Assembly: GCA_963826145.1 (NCBI GenBank)
Contig: CAWGVW010000001.1
Location: forward strand, 310,001 to 374,000
Direction of reading: 5' to 3'
DNA length: 64,000 nt
Origin: JBGPLJ01 sp963826145
GTDB lineage: Bacteria > Pseudomonadota > Gammaproteobacteria > Steroidobacterales > Steroidobacteraceae
Below are positions 45,168 through 54,700 of this stretch, piece after piece. The notes below the pieces were generated by a model. It made no database searches. It was given only the letters and a program-made list of their open reading frames with translations, and was not told the DNA's origin. Each line of letters begins with the position of its first letter. Positions within the stretch are counted from its first letter, which is position 1. The translations under genes and the position numbers were made by a program.

Positions 45168-46688
45168 TCAGGACAACCGGAACCAGGCGGACTTCGACTG
45201 CGTGTAGCTCTTGAAGCTGTCGAGGCACTTGTCGCGCGCGTTGCCGGACTGCTTGTAGCCGCCGAAAGGCTGGGTCATGTCGCCTTCATCGAACGAATTG
45301 ACCCAGATGATGCCGGCTTCGATGCCCTTCACCAGCTTGAATGCAGTATCGATGTCGCGCGTCCACACGCCGGCCGCGAGCCCGTAGATCGTGTCGTTCG
45401 CAATCGCGATCGCCTCGTCGATCCCGTCAAACGGAATGACGGAGGCGACCGGTCCAAAGATCTCCTGCCGCGCAATCGTCATGTCGTTGCGCACGTCGGT
45501 GAAGAGGGTAGGGGATACGTACGCCCCAGCGTCCATTCCCTTCGGGGCGGCGCCGCCAAATCTCAGCTTCGCGCCTTCACGCTTGCCCGCGTCGATGAGG
45601 CCGAGCACTCGCTTCTGCGCTTCGCGCGTCACGAGCGGGCCCATGTTGGTCGCAGGGTCGAGCGGATCGCCGGGAGCGTACGCTTCCTTGCCGAGCTCGA
45701 TGAAGCGCTCGACGAAGCGGTCCGCGATGGCGCGATCGACGAGGAGGCGCGAGCCGGCATTGCAGACCTCGCCCATGTTGGCGTAGATGCCGCGATAGGC
45801 GGTCGTGACCGCGCGATCGAAATCCGCGACGTCGGCCATGAAGATCTGCGGCGACTTGCCGCCGCACTCGAGCGACACGTGCTTCATGTTCGACTGGCCC
45901 GCGTACTGCAGGATGAGCTTGCCGACCTCGGTCGAGCCGGTGAACGTAATCTTCGCAACGTCCATGTGAAGCGCGAGCGCCTTGCCCGCGATTTCGCCGA
46001 GCCCGTTCACGACGTTGAAGACGCCGGGCGGTCCGCCCGCCTCGACGAAGAGTTCCGCGAGACGCAGGCAGCTCATCGGCGCCTGCTCGGCCGGCTTCAG
46101 CACCACCGAATTGCCGGCAGCGAGTGCCGGGGAAATTTTCCACGCCGCCATCAGGAGCGGATAGTTCCACGGCGAGATGGCGCCGACGACACCGAGCGGT
46201 TCGCGTAGCACCATGTGCATGACGCCTGCTTCGGTGTTCGTGACCGACCCGTCGACCTTGTCGATGCATTCCGCCATGAAGCGGATCGTGTCGAGCACCG
46301 CCGGCAGGTCGCTCGAGAGGACATCGGCAATGGGCTTACCCATGTCGAGCGTTTCGAGCACCGCGAGCGATTCCGCGTGCTGCTCCACGAGCGCCGCGAA
46401 ACGATAGAGAATCTCCATGCGCTGGCGCGGGGCCATGCGCGACCAGCGGCCGTCCTTGAACGCCTTCTTCGCGACGGTGACGGCCCGATCGATGTCCTCC
46501 GCGGTGCCCGCCGACATCTCAGCCAGCGCTTCGCCGGTGGCCGGATTCACGGTTGTGAATCGCCCGCCTTTGGCGGCATCGACGAATCGGCCGTCGATAA
46601 AGAGGCGGGTTTCGATGCGGCCGCGGGCCGTACCGGCCGAAGCGCGCCACTGATCGCGATTTCTCTGACTCAGTGTCTTAAGACTCAT
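45168..46688 (-). CDS. Aldehyde dehydrogenase, PuuC-like (gamma-glutamyl-aminoaldehyde type)
   Basis: 506 residues, NAD(P)-dependent. It oxidises an aldehyde, often an amino- or gamma-glutamylamino-aldehyde, to the acid. Catalytic Glu in HVSLECGGKSPQIF; catalytic Cys in IYANMGEVCNAGSRLLVD; oxyanion Asn in VVGAISPWNYPLL. The C-terminal GGYKQSGNARDKCLDSFKSYT resembles the PuuC/YdcW-type end GGYKQSGNGRDKSL. It overlaps the acyl-CoA synthetase stop by one base (TGATG). With the PuuA-like ligase downstream it suggests a glutamylated-amine route, though no PuuD hydrolase is present. Confidence 0.93.
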   Translation of the reverse strand: MSLKTLSQRNRDQWRASAGTARGRIETRLFIDGRFVDAAKGGRFTTVNPATGEALAEMSAGTAEDIDRAVTVAKKAFKDGRWSRMAPRQRMEILYRFAALVEQHAESLAVLETLDMGKPIADVLSSDLPAVLDTIRFMAECIDKVDGSVTNTEAGVMHMVLREPLGVVGAISPWNYPLLMAAWKISPALAAGNSVVLKPAEQAPMSCLRLAELFVEAGGPPGVFNVVNGLGEIAGKALALHMDVAKITFTGSTEVGKLILQYAGQSNMKHVSLECGGKSPQIFMADVADFDRAVTTAYRGIYANMGEVCNAGSRLLVDRAIADRFVERFIELGKEAYAPGDPLDPATNMGPLVTREAQKRVLGLIDAGKREGAKLRFGGAAPKGMDAGAYVSPTLFTDVRNDMTIARQEIFGPVASVIPFDGIDEAIAIANDTIYGLAAGVWTRDIDTAFKLVKGIEAGIIWVNSFDEGDMTQPFGGYKQSGNARDKCLDSFKSYTQSKSAWFRLS

Positions 46689-48805
46689 CAGGCTTGCCTC
46701 GCTTGGGTTTCGGGCAGATCGTGCGGCCGCCGGCCGACCACGAGTGCGTCGACAATGACACAGCCGCCGGCGTGTACGATCACGGGATTCAGATCCATTT
46801 CGCCCACGCGATCTCCGAGGGCGGCGACCAGTTCCGAGAATCTTGCGGCCGTCGCGCAGAACTCGTCGATCGCGAGCGGTCGCTTGTGCCGTGGACTCGT
46901 GAGTAAGGCGCGAAGCCGCAGCCGATTCATGAGCCGATGCGCTTCCGCGGCATCGAACGGCGGAAGGGCGTAAACGACATCCGCCAGCGCTTCGACGTGC
47001 ACGCCTCCGATGCCGAGCGACACCACCGGACCGAATTGCTCGTCGTGCACCATGCCGAGCAGCATCTCGACGCCGGCACTCGCGATCATCGGCGCGATCA
47101 GCGCGCGCGGTCCGATCCGGTTCGCGAGATCCTGGTACGCCGTCGACAGGGCCACCTCGTTCTCGACGTTGAGGTGCACGCCATCGCGATCGGACTTGTG
47201 GTCGAGCCCGCGCAGCGCCGTCTTGAGAACGACGGGAAAGCCAAGTTCACGCGCGGCGACACGCGCCTCTGATTCACTTTCGACGATACGGCTTGGGTTG
47301 GCCGGAAGCTGAAAGTCGCGCAGCAGTTTCATTGCATCGTGTTCATCGAGCTTCGCGCCGCCCGCGAGTCGCGTGCGCCACGTCGCGACCGCCGCGGCGG
47401 GCGGCTGCATCGGGGCTGCGCGCTTGCGCGCCAGGTGATCGCGGTAGTCGAGCAGTCCTTTGGCTCCGCGCAGGAACGCTGCGACACCGTCAAGGACCGG
47501 AAAGCCCTCACGCGTTGCCGCGATGACTTGCGCGTCCGTGCCCGTGCCCTGGTGATTCGAGACGAGAAACGCCGGCTTACCCGACTCCGCGTGGCCGGCC
47601 CTCAGGTAATGCAGATAGTCGTGAAAGATGCCGCCACCCGCGGCCCGATCGTGGATCACGGCACCGAACGCCGCATCCGGATCGGCCATGAGCGTGGCGA
47701 AGCACTGCTGCATGCTCTTGTGATAGTCCGGTCCGCCTTTGCTCCAGGCATCGAGTGGATTGATCGGCGGCAAGCCCGGGTCGAGCAGTTTTGCAAGTTT
47801 CGCGGTGGTCGCCGGCGAGATCTGCGCGAGCGGCAGCTTGGCGTCGTGCGCTAGATCGATGAGGAGCTGGCGTTCGCCGCCGGAATCGTGAATCGACACA
47901 AGGCCACCCGCTGCGACCGGATGCGGCTGCGCGAACAGGATCATGGCCGTCGCGAGTTCATCCATGTCGGCGACGCGCTGCACGCCGTAGCGGTCGAAGA
48001 GCGCCTGGTACACGACATCTTCGCCCGCGATCGCGCCCGAGTGCGACACGGTGAGCTTGGCCGAGAGTTCGGTGCGCCCGACCTTCAGTGCAACGATCGG
48101 GATGCGCCGCTCGCGCGCCTTTTCGAAGGCGCGAACGAGTCCCTGTGGATTGCGCGCGGTTTCCATGAAAAGCGCGACGACCCGCGTCGACGGTTGGTCG
48201 AGCGCGAAATCGAGGTACTCGTCCATCGTGACGGCGAGTTCCTGGCCGGTCGAAACCACGAGATTGAAATCGATGCGTTCCTCGCTGTCGACGATCCCGC
48301 ACATGCCGGAACCGGAGTGGCTGATGTAGGCGACATTGCCGCCGCGCGGATGCTCGCGCGTGTAAAAGCCGCAACCCCAGATGCCATCCGCGAAATTGTA
48401 GAAGCCCATGCCGTTCGCGCCGCAGACGACGAGGCCCGAGGCGCGGATCTTCGCGAGCACGCGCTCACGCAGCCGCGGTTCGCGATCGTTCTCGAGCACG
48501 AGCGAAGACATGATCGTGGCGGCCCGCGCGCCGTGGGCAATGACATCGTCGAGCGCGGCTTCGAGCCGCGCATCGCTCACCGCGAAGATGACGTGCTCGA
48601 CGGGTTCCGGCAGCGCCGCGAGCGTGGGGTAGCAGGGCACACCGCACACCGACTTGTGGCTCGGATTGACCGCGAAGAGAGGGCCTGCGAATCCGCCCTT
48701 CAGCAGATTCTCGACGGCGGCGCGGCCGACGGTTCCCATGCGCTCGGTCGCGCCGAGCACCGCGATCGAGCGCGGGCGCAGGAGAGGTTCAAGCCGATGA
48801 GCCAT
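46688..48805 (-). CDS. ADP-forming acyl-CoA synthetase (acetate-CoA ligase family)
   Basis: 705 residues. It makes an acyl-CoA from an acid, ATP and CoA through a phosphohistidine. Order of domains: CoA-binding (LRPRSIAVLGATERMGTVGR), succinyl-CoA-ligase-like with the phospho-His in LTVSHSGAIAGEDVVY, then a C-terminal ATP-grasp (ELGFPVVLKTALRGLDHKSD, and the end GEMDLNPVIVH). This is the fused alpha-beta layout of many proteobacterial enzymes acting on aryl or branched acids. Start at ATG 48805 chosen from the conserved opening MAHRLEPLLRP. It would activate the acid made by the aldehyde dehydrogenase encoded next, leading into the hydratase and dehydrogenase steps. Confidence 0.9.
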   Translation of the reverse strand: MAHRLEPLLRPRSIAVLGATERMGTVGRAAVENLLKGGFAGPLFAVNPSHKSVCGVPCYPTLAALPEPVEHVIFAVSDARLEAALDDVIAHGARAATIMSSLVLENDREPRLRERVLAKIRASGLVVCGANGMGFYNFADGIWGCGFYTREHPRGGNVAYISHSGSGMCGIVDSEERIDFNLVVSTGQELAVTMDEYLDFALDQPSTRVVALFMETARNPQGLVRAFEKARERRIPIVALKVGRTELSAKLTVSHSGAIAGEDVVYQALFDRYGVQRVADMDELATAMILFAQPHPVAAGGLVSIHDSGGERQLLIDLAHDAKLPLAQISPATTAKLAKLLDPGLPPINPLDAWSKGGPDYHKSMQQCFATLMADPDAAFGAVIHDRAAGGGIFHDYLHYLRAGHAESGKPAFLVSNHQGTGTDAQVIAATREGFPVLDGVAAFLRGAKGLLDYRDHLARKRAAPMQPPAAAVATWRTRLAGGAKLDEHDAMKLLRDFQLPANPSRIVESESEARVAARELGFPVVLKTALRGLDHKSDRDGVHLNVENEVALSTAYQDLANRIGPRALIAPMIASAGVEMLLGMVHDEQFGPVVSLGIGGVHVEALADVVYALPPFDAAEAHRLMNRLRLRALLTSPRHKRPLAIDEFCATAARFSELVAALGDRVGEMDLNPVIVHAGGCVIVDALVVGRRPHDLPETQARQA

Positions 48806-48828
48806 CGAGACTCCGCACCACGCGGTGC

Positions 48829-50031
48829 TCAGAAGTCCGCAGCGGGCGTTGCGCGCCGGCGCGGCGGATCGTAGAACGCGCCTTCGACCACGCGGGCGCG
48901 GGCCATCACGCGGGACCACTCCAGTTCCTTCTGGTAGTAGATGTCGACCCAGAGCTCCTCACCGGGCCGTCCCCACGGCATGTGCATCGACGCGAGCGCA
49001 ATGTTGGCCTTGGCGGAAGGCGACCACTGCGCGGACGTCACGGTGCCGACGACCTCGCCCTTGTTCCGGTCGGCGTAAATATACGACGAATGCGCGGGCT
49101 TGTTGCCATCGATGTCGAGCCGCACCAGCCGGTAGCGCGAGCCGCGCTTTTTTTCCTCGACGAGCGCCCGCCGTCCGTTGAAGGTGGGCTTGTCGAGATC
49201 GACGAGCCAGGCGAGGTCGAGTTCGAACGGCGAACGCGCGCGGTCGAGCTTGATTGCCTGGTCCGCGGGCAGGAAATCGACGTGCGCCTGCAGGAATCCC
49301 GCTTCGATGCGTGCGACGTCGAGCGCATGCGTGCCCATCGGGCGGATGCCGTGGATCTCGCCTTTGTCGAAGAGTGAGTCCCAGAGCGCGAGTGCGCGCG
49401 AGGGGTCGATCCAGAGTTCGTAGCCGAGATCGCCGGTGAAACCCGTGCGCGAGACCATCAGTTCACCGCCCGCGAACGGGTAGTAAAGGATGCCGAAGGG
49501 CGAGAGCTTCTCGAGCCCCAAGCAGCCGATCGCCTTGAGCACCGCGCAGCTCGTGGGGCCCTGGAGCGCGAGGGCCGCGACTTCGTGCGTTTCCTCTGCG
49601 ATCGTCACGTTGAAGCCGTGCGCCGACCGCAGGAGCCAATCGAGCTGGCGCTCCTGCGAGCACAAGCGGTATTCGCCTGCCCGCAGGTGGAAAATCGTGC
49701 CGTCGTCGATGACGTGGCCGTTGTCGTTGCACCAGACCGTGTAGCCAACCCGGCCCGGCTTGATCTTGGCGACGTTTCGGGTGACGAGCCGATCGAGGAA
49801 GGCGAGGGCATCCGGTCCCGTGATCCGGTGCTTCGTCATCGGCGTGATGTCGAACACCGCGCAGGAGTTGCGGATGCCGGCGTATTCGAGCGCTGCGTCG
49901 TAATACGCGTCGGCTGTGATGTAGTCCTTCCAGCGATGCCACTCGCAGCGGATGTTGAGCGCCGATGTCCGCGGATGAAACGGCGTTTCGAAGACGGCGT
50001 GCCGGAAATGTTCCTTGGTCTGCATGATCAT
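48829..50031 (-). CDS. GcvT-family aminomethyltransferase / folate-dependent demethylase
   Basis: 400 residues of the glycine-cleavage T-protein superfamily, which also holds dimethylglycine, sarcosine, DMSP and aryl-methyl demethylases. Visible are YAGIRNSCAVFDITPMTKHR (N-terminal), VGYTVWCNDNGHVIDDGTIF, RTGFTGDLGYELWIDPSRA (family signature), and ARIEAGFLQAHVDFLPAD. Length and the lack of lipoyl-partner genes (no gcvH or gcvP) argue against true glycine cleavage. It probably transfers a methyl or methylene group from an N-methyl amine to tetrahydrofolate. ATGA overlap with the upstream FAD oxidoreductase gene suggests that enzyme feeds it. Confidence 0.9.
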   Translation of the reverse strand: MIMQTKEHFRHAVFETPFHPRTSALNIRCEWHRWKDYITADAYYDAALEYAGIRNSCAVFDITPMTKHRITGPDALAFLDRLVTRNVAKIKPGRVGYTVWCNDNGHVIDDGTIFHLRAGEYRLCSQERQLDWLLRSAHGFNVTIAEETHEVAALALQGPTSCAVLKAIGCLGLEKLSPFGILYYPFAGGELMVSRTGFTGDLGYELWIDPSRALALWDSLFDKGEIHGIRPMGTHALDVARIEAGFLQAHVDFLPADQAIKLDRARSPFELDLAWLVDLDKPTFNGRRALVEEKKRGSRYRLVRLDIDGNKPAHSSYIYADRNKGEVVGTVTSAQWSPSAKANIALASMHMPWGRPGEELWVDIYYQKELEWSRVMARARVVEGAFYDPPRRRATPAADF

Positions 50032-51596
50032 GATTCGCGCTCCGCGTCGAGGAGGGCTCTGGCTGAATTGCGTCCGGCGGACCCCATGACGCCACCGCCC
50101 GGATGGCAGCCGGCGCCACAGAGATAGAGTCCGTTGACGGGCGTCCGGTACTGAGCGGCGCCCGGAACCGGCCGCAGCATCAGCATCTGGTCGAGTGCGA
50201 ATTCGCCGTGGTGCCAGTGACCGCCGGTGATCCGGAATTCCCGTTCGATGTCCGCAGGCAACAGCAGCTCGGAAGCAACGATCTGGCGGCGCAGTGCCGG
50301 TGCGTAGCGCTCGAGGACGTCAAGCGTCCGCTCGAGAAACGCTGCGCGCGCGGCATCGCCGCTCGCTCGTGAGTCGAAGGGCGCGTACTGCACGATCGCG
50401 GAGAGCACATGCTTGCCGGCAGGGGCGAGCGTCCGGTCGTGCACGCTCGGCACCGTGATCTCGAGGGCCGGACGCGTCGAGCAGTCGCCGTACTTGGCGC
50501 AATCGAAGGCCGCTTCGACATAGCCGAGGTCGGGTGCGATGACGAGCCGTTCGCCGGCCATCTCCGGCTTAAGGCGTGCGAAGGCGGGCAGCGCATCGAG
50601 CGCGAGATGCAATTTCGCCGCCATGCCCTTCGCGCGCAGATGCCGGACGCGATGGACGAACCCTGTTTCGAGGTGGCGCGCGCCGAGCAGAGTGAGGAGC
50701 GTGCGCGACGGATCGGCATTCGATACGACCGCGCTGGCCGCGATCTTCTCGCCGCTTTCGAGTTCCACGCCGCTCACGCGATCGCCTTCGAGCGTGATTC
50801 GCGCAACTGGTGCGTTCGTGCGGATCGTGGCTCCGGCAGCGCGCGCCGCTTTGGCGAACGCCTCGCTGATCGAGCCCATGCCGCCTTCCGGAATGGATAG
50901 TCCGCCGGCAACGCCGGTCGCTGCGCCGCTCATCCGATGCAGGAGGTTGAGCACGGAATTGTTCGAGCGCACGCCGAGATTCGCGCCGAGCACAGCGTCG
51001 AGCGCGAGCGCTCCCTTCAGGAGCGGCGATTCAAACGTCTCTTCGAGCACGTCGTAGATGTTGATGCCGACGATGCGCAGGAACTCGCGCATCGGCTCGC
51101 GGCCGAGCCGGCGGATGTCGAGCCCGAGCATCGCGGCGCCAATCGCTTCCGAACGGCCGCCGCCCGCGATACGCGGTGGCCTGCGATTGTGCTGTTTGCC
51201 GAGGACGCGCGCGAATTTCAGCATGCTGGCGTGGTAGTCGACGAGTGCCGTACGGTCGGCTGCGGGGAGCGCGCCACCTTCGAGCTCGACGCCGTTCAGC
51301 ACGAGGTGCTCACCTTCCGCTGCCAGTGCGACGGTTCGAAGGTTATCGCGCGCAGATTTGAGGCCGTGCGATGCGAGCTTGAGCTCGCGAGCGATGCTCG
51401 GATCGAGGAGATACGAGAGGTGCGCGCATGCCGAAACCCGAAAGCCTGGCGCGAATTCCCGCGTGACGGACGCACCGCCCACGCGATCGGAAGCCTCGAA
51501 CACCGTCACCTGCTGGCCGGCCTTCGCGAGATAGGCCGCGCACACGAGACCGTTGTGGCCGCCGCCAATGACGACGATGGAGCGACTGTCAGTCAT
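50028..51596 (-). CDS. FAD-dependent oxidoreductase, phytoene-dehydrogenase-like (second of a tandem pair)
   Basis: 522 residues, COG1233/PYROXD2-like flavoprotein. FAD motif VVIGGGHNGLVCAAYLAKAG near the N-terminus, GGASVTREFAPGFRVSACAH, and C-terminal PVNGLYLCGAGCHPGGGVMG, the second FAD contact. Start at ATG 51596 overlaps the upstream paralogue's stop by eight bases. Carotenoid genes are absent, so a carotenoid role is unlikely. In this operon it more likely oxidises an amine or an unsaturated intermediate. It is clearly homologous to its upstream neighbour but much diverged from it. Confidence 0.9.
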   Translation of the reverse strand: MTDSRSIVVIGGGHNGLVCAAYLAKAGQQVTVFEASDRVGGASVTREFAPGFRVSACAHLSYLLDPSIARELKLASHGLKSARDNLRTVALAAEGEHLVLNGVELEGGALPAADRTALVDYHASMLKFARVLGKQHNRRPPRIAGGGRSEAIGAAMLGLDIRRLGREPMREFLRIVGINIYDVLEETFESPLLKGALALDAVLGANLGVRSNNSVLNLLHRMSGAATGVAGGLSIPEGGMGSISEAFAKAARAAGATIRTNAPVARITLEGDRVSGVELESGEKIAASAVVSNADPSRTLLTLLGARHLETGFVHRVRHLRAKGMAAKLHLALDALPAFARLKPEMAGERLVIAPDLGYVEAAFDCAKYGDCSTRPALEITVPSVHDRTLAPAGKHVLSAIVQYAPFDSRASGDAARAAFLERTLDVLERYAPALRRQIVASELLLPADIEREFRITGGHWHHGEFALDQMLMLRPVPGAAQYRTPVNGLYLCGAGCHPGGGVMGSAGRNSARALLDAERES

Positions 51597-53205
51597 CTGT
51601 CCAGCTCTCCGGCACGAGATTCGGACGCTTGAGATCGAGCAAGACCTCGCGCGCCGCATTGGCGCCCGGCGCCGCCATGACACCGCCGCCCGGATGCGTT
51701 CCCGAACCGCACATGTAGAAACCTTTCACCGGCCCGCGGTATTGCGCGTAGCCCGGGAACGGCCGGTTGAAAAGCAGCTGATCCATCGTCAGTTCGCCCT
51801 GGAAGATGTTGCCCTCGGTGAGCCCGACCTCGTTCTCGAGCTCGCGCGGTGTACGCACTTCGACGTGGCGGATGAGGCTCAGGAAGTTCGGGCTGTAACG
51901 CGCGATCTGATCGAGCACCGTCTTCTTGAAGCCGTCGCGGTCCGCATCGGTCCAGTCGCGGCCGTGAATTTTCGGCGGCACGTACTGCACGAAGACCGAC
52001 ATGAAGTGTTTGCCGGGCGGCGCCATCGTCGGATCGGTAAGCGAAGGAATCAGCAGGTCCAGATACGGTTCCTTCGACCAGGTGCCATTCTTCCAGTCGT
52101 CGAAGGCGCGTTCCATTTTCTCGAGCGAGTCGAGGAAGTGCATGTCGCCGAAGCGCAGCGGATTGTCCTTGCCGAGCGCCGGGAATTGCGGCAGCCCGTC
52201 GAGCGCGATGTTGAGCTTGCCGGACGAGCCGCGGATCTTGAAATTGCGCGCGCGCTTCACGAACGCCGGATTCAGATCCTTTTCGTCGAAGAGCTTCGTG
52301 TAGGTGCGCTTCGGGTCGAGGTTCGAAACGACGACCTTCGCGTGGTATTCGTTACCGTTTGTCGTGGCGACACCGGTGACCTTGCCATTGCGTACGAGTA
52401 CCCGCTCGACCGGCGCATCCGTGATGATTTCGCCGCTGTGCGCCTTGAGCGCGCCGGCAATCGCTTTCGAGACCGCGCCCATGCCGCCACGCGCGAATCC
52501 CCAGGAGCCGATCGAACCGTCGATGTCGCCCATGTAGTGGTGGAGCAGCACGTACGCGGTGCCGGGCGAATACACGCCGAGCGCCGTGCCGATGATGCCG
52601 CTCCCGGACATGTGGGCCTTGATGAGATCCGACTCGAAGTACTCGCCGAGGAAGTCCGCAATGCTGAGCGAGTAGAAGCGGATCGTGTCGTAGATCACCT
52701 CTTCGCCGAGTTTGCGGAATTCCTTGCCGAGAAAGAGCATCTCGCGGATGTCGCGGGGCTTCAGCGACGTCGGATCGGGCGGTGTGCGCAGAAGGAGCGG
52801 GCGGATGAACTTGCACTGGCGCATCACATCCGTCGAATAGCGGTGGTAGGCGTCCGCATCGCGGGCGTTGTGGCGCGCGAATTCGCGGCGCTGCACGTCT
52901 TCGTCGGTGTAATTGCCGAGGATGTCGCCCGAGGTCGTGATCGTCACGCCGCCGCCGTAGGGCACGACCTGCAGGCCGTGCTTCGCGAGTTCGAGGTCGC
53001 GGAAGATCTCGGGCCGCAAGAGGCTGCAGACGTACGAGCAGTTCGAGTACATCCAGCCCTTCTCGATCTCGCGGCTGACGGCGGCGCCGCCGATCCACGG
53101 ATTGCGCTCGAGCACCAGCACCTTGAGTCCGGAGCGCGCGAGATAGGCGGCATTGGTCAGGCCGTTGTGGCCCGCGCCCACAACAATGGCGTCGTATTTC
53201 GCCAC
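51589..53205 (-). CDS. FAD-dependent oxidoreductase, phytoene-dehydrogenase-like (first of a tandem pair)
   Basis: 538 residues. GTG start at 53205 with a GAGG site; the frame extends upstream but overlaps the aminotransferase gene without family support. FAD motif IVVGAGHNGLTNAAYLARSG, then IGGAAVSREIEKGWMYSNCS, and the closing FYMCGSGTHPGGGVMAAPGA. The pair may be a heteromer or act on successive intermediates. The cellular partner for electrons is unknown. Confidence 0.9.
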   Translation of the reverse strand: MAKYDAIVVGAGHNGLTNAAYLARSGLKVLVLERNPWIGGAAVSREIEKGWMYSNCSYVCSLLRPEIFRDLELAKHGLQVVPYGGGVTITTSGDILGNYTDEDVQRREFARHNARDADAYHRYSTDVMRQCKFIRPLLLRTPPDPTSLKPRDIREMLFLGKEFRKLGEEVIYDTIRFYSLSIADFLGEYFESDLIKAHMSGSGIIGTALGVYSPGTAYVLLHHYMGDIDGSIGSWGFARGGMGAVSKAIAGALKAHSGEIITDAPVERVLVRNGKVTGVATTNGNEYHAKVVVSNLDPKRTYTKLFDEKDLNPAFVKRARNFKIRGSSGKLNIALDGLPQFPALGKDNPLRFGDMHFLDSLEKMERAFDDWKNGTWSKEPYLDLLIPSLTDPTMAPPGKHFMSVFVQYVPPKIHGRDWTDADRDGFKKTVLDQIARYSPNFLSLIRHVEVRTPRELENEVGLTEGNIFQGELTMDQLLFNRPFPGYAQYRGPVKGFYMCGSGTHPGGGVMAAPGANAAREVLLDLKRPNLVPESWTDD

Positions 53206-53213
53206 GGCAAGCC

Positions 53214-54558
53214 TCAACTCAGCTTGCGCGAGACGTGCACGTGCCTGCTTCCGGTCGCGTTGACGACGCGGTCGACCGCGATTTCGAAGCGCTCCAGCGT
53301 TTCCGAAAGGCAGCGTGCGTCGTGCGCCTCGCAGACGAACCACGGTTCGCGCGAATCCGGCTCGCAGAGGACGCCGAGGTCGTGCAGTTCCGGTGCGATC
53401 GCTTCGTAGAAGGTGTAGTCGCTCGTCGCCCAGTCGCGGTAGTTGCGCGGCGCCTGTTCACTGAAGAAGAGCCCGCTCATCGACGGATGACCGCTGAAGG
53501 AATGCTTGATGCCGCGCTGGGCGAGGATCTGGCTGATGCCGGCGCGCATTTTCATGCCGTATTCGGCGATCGTCGCGAGCGCGGGCGTTTCCGCGAGGAT
53601 CTCGAGCGTCTTCTCGGCGGCAGCGAGGGCCACGGAATGCGCAGTGAACGTGCCACCGTGCACGACGCCGTTGCCGAGCTTGCGCATGATCTCCTCGCGT
53701 CCGGCGACCACCGAGATCGGATAGCCGTTGGCCATCGCCTTCGCGAAGGTGCAAAGGTCGGCCTTGACGCCGAAGAGTTCCTGGCAGCCGCCGCGCGCGA
53801 CGCGAAAGCCGGTCTTCACTTCGTCGATGATCATCACGATGCCGTACTTGTCGCAGAGCTGGCGCGCGGCGTGCACGAATTCGCGCGTGGCGGCGATCGA
53901 GCAGCAGTTGCCCATGATCGGCTCGATGAGGAACGCCGCGATCTCATGGCCGTAGGCCTTGAAGATGCTTTCGAGGCGGTCGGCATCGTTCATCGGCGAG
54001 GCATGGACGAGCGCTCGCAGCATGCCGGGGATGCCGTCGCTGTAGGGCACGAGGTGCGGCTCACCGGAGGAGGGGCGCCAATCTTCGATCGGCGTGTACC
54101 AGAGCGCGGCGTCGAACACGCCGTGGTAGCCACCCTCGATGACCACGTAGGAATCCTTGCCGGTGTAGGCGCGCGCGAGACGGAGGGCGGCCATGACGGC
54201 CTCGGTGCCGGAGTTCGAAAAGCGCACGAGTTCGGCTGCCGGCACCATGCTCGAAATGCGATTGGCGACTGCGTATTCGCGCTCGGTACCGAGGGCAAAA
54301 ACGCCGCCCGACTTCGATGCCGCGGCGCGCGGCCTCATCGACCCGCGGATCCGCGTAGCCCAGGATGCAGGGGCCGTAGGCGAGGCGATAGTCGATGTAC
54401 TCGTTGCCGTCGATGTCCGTGAGACGGGCGCCCTTGGCGGAGCGGGCATAGATGGTCTTCTCCTCGCCCCAGTAGCGGAAGTTCGAGGACACCCCGAGCG
54501 GGAGCTTCGTGAGCGCTTTCTGGAAGTGGGCGTTCGAGTTCTTGAGACTGCGCGCCAT
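53214..54558 (-). pseudogene. Class III aminotransferase (glutamate-1-semialdehyde aminomutase-like), frameshifted in the N-terminal part
   Basis: About 447 residues once joined. Start ATG 54558 reads SLKNSNAHFQKALTKLPLGV, then TDIDGNEYIDYRLAYGPCILGYADPRV. The frame slips at about 54304-54312; one base removed gives IEVGGVFALGTEREYAVANR. FSNSGTEAVMAALRLARAYTG, MIIDEVKTGFR (PLP Asp) and CTFAKAMANGYPISVVAGRE (PLP Lys) follow. It transfers or moves an amino group on an amine, amino acid or amino-aldehyde in the cytoplasm. First gene of the eight-gene minus-strand operon. All catalytic positions are intact, so the break is probably an assembly artefact. Confidence 0.87.
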
Positions 54559-54700
54559 GGCTTATCTCCCCGTCCAAACCTGCGTATCGCGATGGCGCAG
54601 AGTCCCACAAAACAAGCCTCCGCGTCCATTCCGACTGAATAGCCATTCATTCATTGCATTGCGCGCGGAAGGCGCTGATAATCGGCTCCACGGGGCTTAT
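54559..54700. promoter_or_regulatory. Divergent control region of the amine-catabolism island
   Basis: A 142-base gap between the divergent eight-gene minus-strand operon and the TetR-led plus-strand operon. It contains direct repeats of the ATTC/ATTCATTCATTGCATT kind (54645-54661) and a less G/C-rich stretch than its flanks. Promoters for both directions and a TetR operator must lie here, but I see no convincing single palindrome. Confidence 0.5.

Noticed and set aside
48829..50031. Glycine cleavage system
   Set aside because: No gcvH or gcvP is nearby, and the gene is embedded between FAD oxidoreductases, which fits demethylation better.
50028..53205. Carotenoid biosynthesis (CrtI-type phytoene desaturases) together with the carotenoid oxygenase at 6.2 kb
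   Set aside because: No crtB, crtE or crtY is present. The two flavoproteins overlap amine-catabolism genes and belong to the broader COG1233 group.
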